Shown here: piece after piece, positions 40,201 to 44,335 of the stretch
Layout of the letters: each line of letters begins with the position of its first letter
How positions within the stretch are numbered: position 1 is the first letter of the stretch
Assembly: GCA_003367665.1 (NCBI GenBank)
Contig: QKXI01000014.1
Span: 1 to 64,000, forward strand
DNA length: 64,000 bases
Source of the DNA: Leifsonia sp. ku-ls
GTDB taxonomy: Bacteria > Actinomycetota > Actinomycetes > Actinomycetales > Microbacteriaceae
Reading direction: 5' to 3'
The notes under the pieces: model-generated
Databases searched by the model: none
What the model saw: only the letters and a program-made list of their open reading frames with translations
What the model was told of the DNA's origin: nothing
Translations under genes and position numbers: made by a program

Positions 40201-40714
40201 GGCCACGTACCAGCTGACGCAGAAGGACATCGACGCGGGCCACGTGACCAACTCGGCGACCTCCACGGGCACCCCGCCCGCGGGACCGCCGGTCGTCACC
40301 CCGCCATCCGTGACCGACACGCCGTTGGCGCCGGACGCGAGGCTGGCCCTGGTCAAGACGGCCGATGCCTCCGCCGCGGGATCGCCCGCGCGGGTGGGTG
40401 ACGTCATCACCTACACGTTCACCGCGACCAACACGGGCAACGTCACGATGACCGATGTCGTCATCACCGATCCGCTGCCGGGCCTGTCGGTCCTTACCTA
40501 CACGTGGCCGGGCGCAGCCGGTGTGCTCGAGCCGGGACAGTCGGTTCTGGCCACGGCGACCTATCGCCTGACCCAGGCGGACATCGACGCCGGTCATGTG
40601 GCGAACGTCGCCGGCATCACCGGCACGCCGCCGGGGGGCGCGCCGACTCCTGGCCCGGATGCGTCCGTCGACACGACGATCCCCCGCGGCAGCTACCCGG
40701 CGGTCTCGGGATGA
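22268..40714 (+). CDS. giant secreted repeat protein B (DUF11/DUF7507 type, 6,148 residues)
   Basis: The ATG at 22268 follows GGAGGA. The signal peptide has the basic start MSRRSVHIARRARRWR, a hydrophobic core FGTVLVAVGALVGTLIL and a likely cleavage SDA|G near residue 43. The head (about 44-853) matches protein A domain for domain but has lost one Cys pair, both replaced by Thr. Then come 45 DUF7507-like repeats of about 117.5 residues from residue 855 to the end, which closes with YPAVSG. There is no LPXTG motif and no C-terminal membrane span. It is a tandem paralogue of protein A. The first nine repeats and the last repeat keep register with A, and the middle has expanded. Only 45 bases separate it from the L,D-transpeptidase gene. 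Likely role: a very long surface fibre. Such a gene is prone to assembly collapse. Confidence 0.87.
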   Translation: MSRRSVHIARRARRWRAVMFGTVLVAVGALVGTLILPQYYSDAGVNGVSTLFKTATNTTNGSVAASNDAPGGAKTGTAKPGDNLKWVLNYQNDTTANASVNLKDVISNAGTYVPGSLQLPPNQNASGSLTAQYSTDGGTTWTNGTPPANANGIGFTGTAVPSKTQALSGPLAAPVGQTLSTTGGDGYNAVVKGANVYAVFHHRDTSTTPTVYCAKVADGSTCAGWPTNANAQYWSATNGAAIGTGTRFAGYTAWQNGTWISGNKLFWFQGQGPAGAPTSFGTACLDLSSSTPTSCGYQGFETHPADQNYTIGAQIGSTAIQASDGKIYGVDMSAYNGSGAILFTVNPATGARTFWGEDNKQSVRNVAVTSATFGGYIFYSTKSADTSSTSGQWLTYCNQGGVGPCPGSWPVTTSSSAAYGGTPFAPILSTAGALTGVCTITNGTGSSSKCWNLNGAQLANNPYNGTGANYNGSGNGVGDAYMLGTKVYLSNGDQVICRDFATYSGSGTVPACAGFTNVNNGINYTVRPASDVAPNCLVADGDRGQITFFNALTGTACTGTSGPNTMTVNPLASYCGTGAASFKGWGALTLPGTTSSAYTNSSVTLRDQNNNIISGFNNVTLAAGGTLDLSSIPTTVTSISASVTVNGINDPTGITSGRISISWQGDPIQTCFQTTAPPVACDAAAPVTLSNTASAVTTSSAGSDAPGGNTTGAAQFTVKADPSQCSLAITKTSSVPDARPGDVVTYTVTVKNTGTQAYSNAQFTDDLTDVLKDATVTGAPTASSGTATYTAPNLAWSGPLAAGATATITYAVRVKNPDTGDHSMKNTVVSSTPGSNCASGSSDAKCTVTVPISDLTVTKTANGSGVSNPAKVGDTITYNFSAKNTGQTTLTGVVITDPHPGLSALTYSWPGTAGTLLPGQTVTATATYKVTQADIDNSHVPNSATASGNSPSGLPVTTPPATADVPLTQGSSLSLTKVANSAGVSNPAKVGDVIAYTFTATNTGNVALTNVSITDPLPGLSSLVYSWPGVAGTLLPGQSVTATATYKLKQSDINNGHVANTANATGTPPSGPPVTPPPASTDTPLQMGPGLSLTKTANTSGVNVPARVGDTIVYTFTATNTGNTTLTNVSITDPLPGLSALTYSWPGTAGTLQPGQTVTATARYQLRQSDINAGHVANSATAIGTPPSGPPVSPPPAGTDTPLQANPGLGLVKTADSSGVNTPAKVGDQILYRFTVTNTGNTTLTNVTITDTLPGLSPLTYSWPGAAGTLLPGQQATATATYSVTQQDISNGQVVNRATATGTPPNGANVTTPPASVPVPLVSGPAMTLAKTADTSAVQTPAVVGDTITYHFVAANTGNVPLTNVTITDPLPGLSPLTYSWPGTPGTLLPGQQVTATATYHLTQSDINAGHVANAATTKGTPPSGPDVTPPPSTTDTPLVANPGMTLVKTADASQLNSPTKVGDKITYHFTATNTGNVPLTNVSIADALTGISSIVYAWPGTPGTLLPGQQVTATATYSVTQTDINAGHVQNHATTTGTPPTGPAVVPPPAETDTPLTVGPGLSLVKTADASAITTPAQPGQIITYRFTATNTGNTTLTGVSITDTLPGLSALTYTWPGAAGTLQPGQSVSATATYRITQSDIDAGHVANAATAGGNPPSGPRVTTPPSTTDTPLAGHPAIGIAKSASPTDAASFVVGQTITYTFVVTNTGNIPLSNPKVTETQFTGTGTLSPINCPTTPVLQPGGQMTCTATYVLTQADIDAGHVYNQATSTGTPPSGPDVVSPPADVDLPGNLNPGLTFVKTADASAIGNPAKPGDTITYTFTATNTGNTTLTNVSISDQLAGVSSPTYSWPGTPGVLLPGQTVTATATYQITQKDIDAGHVANQALATGNPPTGPPITPPPGTTDTPLTPAPKIDLVKTADASALGSPAAVGDTITYHFTSTNTGNTVLTGVTISDPLPGLSPLTYTWPGTPGTLVPGESVTATATYRLTQADINNGTVNNTATTTGTPPTGPNVTDQDSAQVPVGAGPQIDLVKTADASAVQSPARVGDTVTYTFVSTNTGNTTLTGVTITDPLPGLSALTYTWPGAAGVLLPGQAVTATATYRLTQADINNGKVDNTATTKGTPPTGPNVTDTSSATVPLTPGSGLTLVKTADASAVQSPAQIGDTIVYTFVATNTGNTTLTNVSITDPLPGLSALSYTWPGVGGTLLPGQSVTAKATYRLTQQDIDAGHVANSATTTGTPPSGPPITPPPGTTDTPLTPAPGLDFTKIADASQVGSPAKVGDTITYLFRSINTGNTTLTNVSITDPLPGLSALSYNWPGTPGTLDPGQSVTATATYRLTQQDLDRGHVANSALTTGTPPTGPPVTPPPGTTDTPLTPAPGLAFTKTADASGLGSPAKVGDTITYHFTSTNTGNTTLTGVSITDPLPGLSALAYTWPGTPGTLEPGQSVTATATYQLTQRDIDAGHVANSALTTGTPPTGPPVTPPPGTTDTPIPAGPAIHLVKTADASALRSPAVVGDTITYTFTSTNTGNTTLTNVTITDPLPGLSALTYTWPGTPGTLLPGQSVTATATYAITQSDIDAGHVANTATATGTPPTGQNVTDQSSADVPVAAAPQIDLLKTADASALQLPPQAGDTITYTFLATNTGNTALSNVRIVDPLPGLSALTYTWPGAAGTLLPGQSVTASATYQLKQSDIAAGHVSNIATATGTPPTGPDVRDRAAADVPVRAVPAIDLVKKADASAVHDPARAGDSITYTFTSTNTGNVPLTGVTITDPLSGLSPLAYSWPGTPGTLLPGQSVTATATYPLTQADLAAGHVSNRATTVGTPPTGPNVTDTDTADVPVAGSAAIDLVKTANASAVHSPAVVGDTISYTFTSTNTGTSTLTNVSISDPLPGLSPLTYTWPGTPGTLLPGQSVTATATYQLTQQDIDAGHVANTASTVGSPPNGQTVTDTDSADVPLVSVASIDLVKTADASGIQSPARIGDTITYTFTSKNTGTVPLANVSITDPLPGLSALTYTWPGAPGTLLPGQSVTAKATYQITATDIALGKVVNTATTTGVPPTGDPVTDTDTAQVPLAAVSRLTLLKSADASEVETPAQVGDTITYTFAATNAGTETLTGVTITDPLPGLSALTYTWPGTPGTLLPGQTVLAKATYQITQKDIDAGHVANTALSTGKPPTDPPITSPPTDTDTPIPDAPSIDLVKTADASQVSTPAKVGDTITYTFVSTNTGNTTLTNVRISDPLPGLSALTYSWPGTPGTLLPGQKVSATATYQLTQADIVAGKVSNTATTVGTPPEGPDVTDQGTAEVPVKAGPSIDLLKTANASALRLPPQVGDTITYTFVSTNTGNTPLSNVRITDPLPGLSALTYSWPGAPGTLQPGQSVTATATYHLTQADIAAGHVSNVATTTGTPPTGPDVNDRASADVPVRAVPTIDLVKTADASRLSSPAKVGDTITYHFTSTNTGNVTLTGVTIADPLPGLSPLTYSWPGTPGTLLPGQSVTATATYQLTAADVAAGKVTNTASTTGTPPTGPKVTDDSTAEVPLAPHAAPGMTFVKTADASQVGSPAKVGDTITYHFTSTNTGTTTLTNVSISDPLPGLSALTYTWPGTPGTLLPGQSVSATATYQLTQKDIDAGHVANSAFSTGTPPDGPPVTPPPGTTDTPIPGAPAIDLVKTADSSQVSAPAQAGDTITYTFTATNTGNVSLTGVTITDPLPGLSALTYTWPGTPGTLLPGQSVTATATYRVTQADIARGHVPNTATATGTPPSGGNVTDRSSADVPLAKAPNIDLVKTADTTQVNSPANVGDTITYTFVSANTGTTALTNVSISDPLPGLSALTYSWPGTPGTLQPGQSVTATATYRITQADINAGHVANVATTTGTPPTGPNVTDRSSADVPLAGKSSIDLVKTADASKVGSPAKVGDTIAYTFTSTNTGNTTLTNVSINDPLPGLSALTYRWPGAPGTLLPGQSVTATATYQLTAADLAAGTVSNTATTTGTPPTGPDVTDEDTANVPLTGRSAIDLLKTADASQVGSPAKVGDTITYTFVSTNTGSTTLTNVSISDPLPGLSALTYSWPGTPGTLLPGQSVTATATYQLTQADLTAGHVANRATTTGTPPSGPDVTDQATAYVPLTATPSIDLVKTANASQVGSPAKVGDTIAYTFTATNTGNATLTNVSISDPLPGLSALAYTWPGTPGTLLPGQSVTATATYQLTQQDIDAGHVSNTAIAVGTPPTGPNVTDNGTADVPLTPAPGIDVVKTADASDVGSPAKVGDTVTYSFVATNTGNTVLTGVTITDPLPGLSSLTYSWPGAAGTLQPGQKVTATATYRLTAADIAAGHVSNTATAVGTPPSGPNVTDDGTADVPLAPAPAIDLLKTADASQVGSPAKVGDTITYTFVSTNTGNTTLTGVTITDPLPGLSALTYSWPGAPGTLLPGQSVTATATYRLTAADVAAGHVANRATTVGTPPSGPNVSDNGSAYVPLRAVPSIELVKTADASQVGSPAKVGDTVTYRFTSTNTGSTTLTNVRITDPLAGLSALTYTWPGVPGTLLPGQSVTATATYRLTQADIAAGHVVNTATTVGTPPSGPNVTDQSTADVPLTTGPAIDLVKTADASAISVPAKVGDTITYTFVSTNVGSTPLTGVTITDPLPGLSSLTYTWPAAPGTLLPGESVTATATYQLTAADVAAGHVANTATTGGIPPTGPNVTDQATADVPLSPAPSMTFVKTADASALSTPAQVGDTITYTFRSTNTGNTTLTNVTITDPLPGLSPLTYSWPGAPGTLQPGQTVTATATYQLTEADIVAGHVVNSAFSTGTPPVGPPVTPPPGTTDTPIPGSSAIDLLKTADASQVGSPAKPGDTVTYRFTSTNTGSTTLTGVTITDPLPGLSALTYSWPGTPGTLLPGQSVTATATYQLTAADIAAGHVANRATTTGTPPSGPKVTDQSTADVALTPAPGMTFTKTADASKLSTPAQVGDTITYTFVSTNTGNTTLTGVTITDPLPGLSALTYSWPGAPGTLLPGQSVTATATYTLTQADIDAGHVANSAFSTGTPPVGPPVTPPPGTTDTPLPPTAQPGMTFVKTADASKVSSPAQVGDTITYTFRSTNTGNTILTNVSISDPLPGLSPLAYSWPGTPGTLLPGQSVTATATYRITQADISAGHVANSAISTGTPPVGPPVTPPPGTTDTPLPAGPAIDLVKAADVSKVGSPAKVGDTITYRFTSTNTGNVPLTNVSIADPLPGLSALTYTWPGAPGTLLPGQSVTATATYRLTAADIAAGTVTNHATTTGTPPTGPAVTDEATVTVPLTPAPGIDLVKTADSSLVGAPARVGDTITYTFRSTNTGNVPLTNVSIGDPLPGLSALTYTWPGTPGTLLPGQSVTATATYRLTQGDIDAGGVHNAATSTGTPPSGPPVTDGSTVDVPLVTSSGIDLRKIADASAIGVPANVGDTITYHFIATNRGDTTLTNVSITDPLPGLSSLTYTWPGTPGTLLPGQSVTATATYRLTAADLAAGHVANTATAVGTPPSGPDVTDDSSADVPMAPTPAIALVKSADASALQSPAKAGDTITYTFRSTNTGNVPLTNVSIADPLPGLSALSYSWPGTPGALLPGQTVTATATYQLTEADIQAGHVVNTATTTGTPPSGPAVTDQSSVDVPVAAVPGLKIEKTADTSAIQSPAQPGDTITYAFRATNTGNVPLTGVAISDRLPGLSALTYTWPGAPGVLLPGQSVTAVATYQLTQSDIDAGHVANSATTVGIPPVGPPITPPPGNTDTPLPSKPSIDLVKTAETTALQSPPAVGDAVTYRFTATNTGDTTLTDVSIVDPLPGLSSLTYAWPGATGVLRPGQSVTATATYRLTQADIDAGTVTNRATAVGTPPSGPNVTDDASVEIPTREVPGLETVKTADASQVGSPAKVGDTITYHFTATNTGTSRLTNVSITDPLPGLSALNYVWPGAPGVLQPGESVTATATYQLTQKDIDAGHVTNSATSTGTPPAGPPVVTPPSVTDTPLAPDARLALVKTADASAAGSPARVGDVITYTFTATNTGNVTMTDVVITDPLPGLSVLTYTWPGAAGVLEPGQSVLATATYRLTQADIDAGHVANVAGITGTPPGGAPTPGPDASVDTTIPRGSYPAVSG
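24830..40680 (+). repeat. array of 45 DUF7507-like coding repeats in protein B
   Basis: Forty-five units of about 352 bp counted by their opening (variants of [20 protein letters not shown]). Units 21-41 are the most alike, with long stretches that differ only at synonymous or near-synonymous positions. Two linker classes occur: VTDxxxADVPL, and TPPPGTTDTPL. Unit 8 (about 27295-27640) is divergent and has a Cys pair, as in protein A. Confidence 0.92.
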
Positions 40715-40759
40715 CCGGGCGACGGAGCCGCGCCACGAGCGGACGGAAGGAGGGCTCGG

Positions 40760-41710
40760 ATGAGCGAAGAGACACGGCATGAGCGGCACGCCCGCCAGCG
40801 CCGCCGGCGGCGGAGGCGCGTCGTCTGGGGCACGGTGGTCGCCGGTGCGGCCGTGGCCGCGGCGGCAGCCATCGCCGCGACCGTTCTGATCGGGACGTCG
40901 CCGAGCTCGCAGGACGCGTCGCAGGAGCAGCCCTCCGGCTCGTCGTCGGACGGCTCCGTCGCGGTCAAGGCGGCCGACTATCGCGAGCTGTCGGCGGATC
41001 AGATCGCCGCGCTGCCCGAGGCGCGCTACGACGCCGTCATCCCGGGGCTCATGGCGTACACCAGCGCGGACGTGCCGGAGGTCTCGCGCGACGTCTACGT
41101 CGTCTCCTCGGACACGCCGATCTACGACGACGCGAAGCGGCCGGTCGCCCGCTTCGCCTTCATGAACTTCGCGGGCAGGCCCACGGTCATCGTGCCGGTC
41201 GCCTCCGACGGCCCGTGGACGCTCGTGATGACTCCCGCGCGACAGCAGCTGCCGTCGCAGGCGGCAGGCGCTGCCCCAGCCCAGACGTCGGGGTGGGTGC
41301 GGACAAGTGCCCTGAGGAAGTCCACGCCCGCCCCGCTGGACCGACGGGTGGTCGTCTCGGCCGGCGAGCAGAAGCTGCTGATCGAGGACTTCGCCGGAGC
41401 CGTGCTGCAGTCGTTCGACGTGGCCGTCGGAGCGCCGAACACCCCGACTCCGACCGGCGTGACGGGGTACCTCCAGGAGCGCTATCTGGACCCGAAGCAA
41501 GGACAGACGACCTACCCGATCCAGCTGACGTCGCTGCACTCATCGGCGCAGGACGAGCCGTTCCAGGGCGAGGACGGAGGCCTCATCGGCATGCACTACT
41601 TCTCGTCGCACAACGGGAGCATCTCCCACGGATGCATCCGCCTCTCCGCGGAGGCCGTCTCCGCGGTCAACGAACTCCCGCTCGGAACGAGCGTCACCAT
41701 CGTCCCCTGA
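40760..41710 (+). CDS. L,D-transpeptidase (YkuD domain), membrane-anchored
   Basis: 316 residues. A very basic cytosolic start (ERHARQRRRRRRRVVWG) is followed by a single span (TVVAGAAVAAAAAIAATVLI). A Ser/Gln-rich linker leads to an SH3-like region (DVYVVSSDTPIYDDAKR) and a C-terminal YkuD domain with HYFSSHNGSISHGCIRLS: His290 and catalytic Cys292, then the closing LPLGTSVTIVP. The enzyme forms 3-3 peptidoglycan cross-links or attaches proteins to the wall in the extracytoplasm. A strong GGAAGGAGG precedes the ATG. It lies 45 bases after giant protein B, so co-transcription and a role in wall attachment of the giants are plausible. Confidence 0.92.
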   Translation: MSEETRHERHARQRRRRRRRVVWGTVVAGAAVAAAAAIAATVLIGTSPSSQDASQEQPSGSSSDGSVAVKAADYRELSADQIAALPEARYDAVIPGLMAYTSADVPEVSRDVYVVSSDTPIYDDAKRPVARFAFMNFAGRPTVIVPVASDGPWTLVMTPARQQLPSQAAGAAPAQTSGWVRTSALRKSTPAPLDRRVVVSAGEQKLLIEDFAGAVLQSFDVAVGAPNTPTPTGVTGYLQERYLDPKQGQTTYPIQLTSLHSSAQDEPFQGEDGGLIGMHYFSSHNGSISHGCIRLSAEAVSAVNELPLGTSVTIVP

Positions 41711-41734
41711 GAAAGGAAAGACCTCGGGGTACTC

Positions 41735-41760
41735 GGGTCCGGATCCCACGATGCGGACCC
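41735..41760 (+). terminator. weak hairpin between transpeptidase and lipoprotein genes
   Basis: GGGTCCG (41735-41741) pairs with CGGACCC (41754-41760), a 7-bp stem and 12-base loop with no T-run. It may be an attenuator or mRNA-processing structure that sets the relative expression of the two genes. Confidence 0.35.
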
Positions 41761-41811
41761 AAACACGCACCACCAACACGAACCACACTTCGTGAAGAAA
41801 GGGATCAGACA

Positions 41812-42252
41812 ATGACCACGAGAAAGCACCTCATCCTTCCCGTCGCCGCGGCCGTCCTCGTCCTCGGCGGCCTTGCCGGTTGCACCTCGTCCTCAGACCC
41901 CACGCCGGCGGCGAGCAACGGCTCGAAGCAGGCAGCCGGGGGAGCCTCCACGCCGCTTCCGACCATCCCGACGGGTACGGGCATCATCTCCGACACCAAG
42001 ATGACCAGCTGCGACACCACCGGGTCCAACGTCACCGCCAAGGGCACCGTCACGATGCCCAAGGAGAGCAAGGGCGACGTGGTGGTCTCCGTGAGCTGGG
42101 TGAACTCCAAGAACTCGTCCGTCTACGGCCGGGGCGTCACCACGCTGAAGGACCTGAACGGCGGCGACCAGAAGGAGTGGACGACCTCCGCGACGCTGCC
42201 CGCCGGCGCCGAGTCGGTCTCCTGCGTGCTGGGGGCGGTGATCCCGAAGTAG
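41812..42252 (+). CDS. small secreted lipoprotein, unknown function
   Basis: 146 residues. The signal peptide HLILPVAAAVLVLGGLAGC has a lipobox LAGC with Cys24. A Ser/Thr/Pro linker and a compact domain follow (ISDTKMTSCDTTGSNVTAKG, then VVVSVSWVNSKNSSVYGRGV, then ESVSCVLGAVIPK). The two Cys of this domain probably form a disulphide. The fold reads as an Ig-like beta sandwich of the kind seen in FxLYD-type proteins. It sits between the L,D-transpeptidase and the signal peptidase and may be an accessory of the surface proteins. GAAAGGG precedes the ATG. Confidence 0.78.
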   Translation: MTTRKHLILPVAAAVLVLGGLAGCTSSSDPTPAASNGSKQAAGGASTPLPTIPTGTGIISDTKMTSCDTTGSNVTAKGTVTMPKESKGDVVVSVSWVNSKNSSVYGRGVTTLKDLNGGDQKEWTTSATLPAGAESVSCVLGAVIPK

Positions 42253-42261
42253 GGCCGGGTG

Positions 42262-42317
42262 GGCGGCGCCTCGGATCTGAACGTGAATTCGCTCACATCG
42301 CGTAATGAGGCGCCGCC
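42262..42317. repeat. 11-bp inverted repeat with a 34-base loop
   Basis: GGCGGCGCCTC (42262-42272) and GAGGCGCCGCC (42307-42317) pair perfectly. The loop is AT-richer than its surroundings and includes GTGAATTCGCTCAC, itself nearly palindromic. No T-run follows, so this is either a long-loop terminator of the lipoprotein gene or a regulatory site for the signal peptidase gene. Confidence 0.45.
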
Positions 42318-42382
42318 AGGCGCGTCCTTAGTAAGTGAACCCGTATGCGACCCGGGCGGGTAGACCGAGGAGAGTAGGCGAG

Positions 42383-43981
42383 ATGACGGTGATGCCGCGC
42401 ATTCCATCACGGAAGTCCAAAGTGCGTCGTTCCTCCTTCGTCGCGCCCACCGACCGCGTCAGCAGCGTTCCGGATGCGCTCTCCTGGCGGAAGAACGTCG
42501 AGGGCGAGTCGGCCCCGAAGGGTCCGGCGGCCTGGTCGGCGGCGAGCTCGGTGCAGTCCGACCGTGCGGTGGTGGATGCCGGCCCCTACGGTGTCATCGA
42601 TCTCGCGGTGATGGAGCCGGTGCCAGACCTGCCGGGACCAAAACCGCAGCTCGGCGTCGTCTGGTGGGACAAGCGCTCGCTCCGCGAAGAGGACGACGAC
42701 GAAGGAACGATTCAGACGAGCTTCGTGCCCGCGTCGCTGACCGATCACGTGTCGCTGGCGGGGTCGTACGGTTCGCCGAGCGCTCCACGTGCCTCCGCGT
42801 CGGCTCCGGCGAGCCCCGCGGCGGCGGCGCCGGACGCGGCGCCCAGGCGGCTTCCGCCTTCGACCGATGCGATGGCGGCGCCGGCCGTTCCCGTCGCCCC
42901 CGCGGCCGTTCCCGTCGCGCCGGCGGCCGTCCCCACGGCCGTCCCCGTCGCACCCGCGGCCGTTCCCGTCGCGCCGGCGGCGCCTCCGCAGCCCGACGAC
43001 CGTCCCCGCCAGGCGGGCGACCATGCCTCACTGGCAGCGCCTCGGCCGGCGGAGCCGGCTGACGCCGCGCCGCTGACGCGCCGCGCCAACCGGGAGCGGC
43101 CGGCCAAGTCGAAGCGAGAGGCGAAGTCCGCGACGGCGGCCTCGCCCGTCCAGCAGGCCCCGCAGGCCTACGCCGCGGAGCCCATCGACGCGCCCGCTCC
43201 GCCGGTGGCGGCGAGCCGGCATCCCGAGCTGGACGAGTCCGAGCACCGTAGGCACGCCCGCCGCTCGCGTCACGTCGAGCTCGTGCCGAAGACGCGCGGC
43301 CGACGTGGCCGGCTGGCCAACACCAGCCACCCGCGCCGAGCCATGCTCCGTCGCCGGCGAACCCGGCGGCGTGTCGTCGTCAGCATCGTCCTGGTCGTCG
43401 CTGCCTTCCTCGTGACGCTGGTCGTCCAGAACCTCGTGATCACGCCCTTCAGCGTGCCGTCGAGCTCGATGGAGAACACGCTCCACACCGACGACCGCAT
43501 CCTGGTCAACAAGTTCGCGTACGGCGCCAGCCCCATCCATCGCGGAGACGTGGTCGTCTTCGAGGATCCGGGCGGATGGCTCGCCGGATCCAACGAGACG
43601 ACGTCCGCCGACGGGAAGAACTATCTCGTCAAACGCGTCGTCGGCGTCCCCGGCGATCACGTGACGTGTTGCAGCACCGCCGGGCGGCTGACCGTGAACG
43701 GCACAGAGGTCTACGAGCCCTACGCGGTCGTGCCCGATGGTCAGCCCGCAGCGAGCACGTTCGACGTCACGGTGCCTGCGGGAGAGCTGTGGGTCCTCGG
43801 CGACAATCGGTACAACTCCAGGGACTCGTCGCAGACCCAGGACCAGCCGACCAAGGGATTCGTGCCCATCGACCGTGTCGTCGGGCAGGCCGTGGCAAAA
43901 CTGTGGCCACTCAACCAGATCGGCCCGGTGCGGTCCTCGCCCGAGCTCGCCTCGATCGCCGACCAGACATGTCCGACCTGA
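42383..43981 (+). CDS. lepB: signal peptidase I with long N-terminal extension
   Basis: 532 residues, about twice the usual length. Residues 1-330 are hydrophilic and low-complexity, rich in Ala, Pro and Val, with VAPAAVP-type repeats (about 168-195), then a basic stretch RRAMLRRRRTRRR. A single membrane span (VVVSIVLVVAAFLVTLVVQN) leads into the catalytic domain: box B FSVPSSSMENTL with Ser362, box D LVKRVVGVPGDHV with Lys417, and box E GDNRYNSRDSS. It cleaves signal peptides on the outer face of the membrane. Placed right after the giants and the wall enzyme, it may be dedicated to processing those exports. The start could also be the ATG at 42392. Confidence 0.92.
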   Translation: MTVMPRIPSRKSKVRRSSFVAPTDRVSSVPDALSWRKNVEGESAPKGPAAWSAASSVQSDRAVVDAGPYGVIDLAVMEPVPDLPGPKPQLGVVWWDKRSLREEDDDEGTIQTSFVPASLTDHVSLAGSYGSPSAPRASASAPASPAAAAPDAAPRRLPPSTDAMAAPAVPVAPAAVPVAPAAVPTAVPVAPAAVPVAPAAPPQPDDRPRQAGDHASLAAPRPAEPADAAPLTRRANRERPAKSKREAKSATAASPVQQAPQAYAAEPIDAPAPPVAASRHPELDESEHRRHARRSRHVELVPKTRGRRGRLANTSHPRRAMLRRRRTRRRVVVSIVLVVAAFLVTLVVQNLVITPFSVPSSSMENTLHTDDRILVNKFAYGASPIHRGDVVVFEDPGGWLAGSNETTSADGKNYLVKRVVGVPGDHVTCCSTAGRLTVNGTEVYEPYAVVPDGQPAASTFDVTVPAGELWVLGDNRYNSRDSSQTQDQPTKGFVPIDRVVGQAVAKLWPLNQIGPVRSSPELASIADQTCPT

Positions 43982-44313
43982 AGACGCGTCCCGTGATCCA
44001 CGAGGAAGTCGACGGCCTGGATGAGTCCCCCGTCGGCGTGCCGTCACCGCACACCGCCTCAGAGTCCGCGGGGGACTACGTGCTCCCGACGGTTCTGCCC
44101 AAGCGTGTGGCACCGCTGGCGGTGCTGTCGCTCGTCCTCGCCGTGGTCTTTCCGTTCGCGGGCGTCCCCCTGGCCTATCACGTCGTCCGGAAGCTGCAGC
44201 ATGACGGGGGCCGGGGCGTGAGCGTGGCCCAGGCCGCCATCGTGATCGGCTACCTGAACATCCTGCTCATCGCCCTGGTGAGCGTGAACATCGCCGTCGC
44301 GCTGCTCCTCTGA
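43969..44313 (+). CDS. DUF4190-like two-TM membrane protein
   Basis: 114 residues. A soluble acidic start (MSDLKTRPVIHEEVDGLDES) is followed by two membrane spans (VAPLAVLSLVLAVVFPFAGV and IVIGYLNILLIALVSVNIAV) linked by a basic loop (VVRKLQHDGGRG), the arrangement of DUF4190 proteins. The function is unknown. Its first 13 bases overlap the signal peptidase gene in another frame, so the two are translationally coupled and it may be a membrane partner of the peptidase. Confidence 0.78.
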   Translation: MSDLKTRPVIHEEVDGLDESPVGVPSPHTASESAGDYVLPTVLPKRVAPLAVLSLVLAVVFPFAGVPLAYHVVRKLQHDGGRGVSVAQAAIVIGYLNILLIALVSVNIAVALLL

Positions 44314-44335
44314 GCGCCGGCACGACCTCGTGCGC

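Noticed and set aside
22037-40714. Long reading frames on the minus strand within the giant gene B (up to about 2,000 codons) and similar ones within A
   Set aside because: They mirror the repetitive + strand codons and high GC, have no recognisable product, and their translations are Arg/Gly/Val-rich. They are shadows of the real gene.
13312-40714. Sortase-anchored (LPXTG) surface proteins
   Set aside because: I found no LPXTG, hydrophobic span or basic tail at either C-terminus, and no sortase gene in the window.
13312-40714. Megasynthase (polyketide or peptide) genes
   Set aside because: The repeats lack any carrier, condensation or ketosynthase motif and are Thr/Gly/Pro-rich beta domains with signal peptides.
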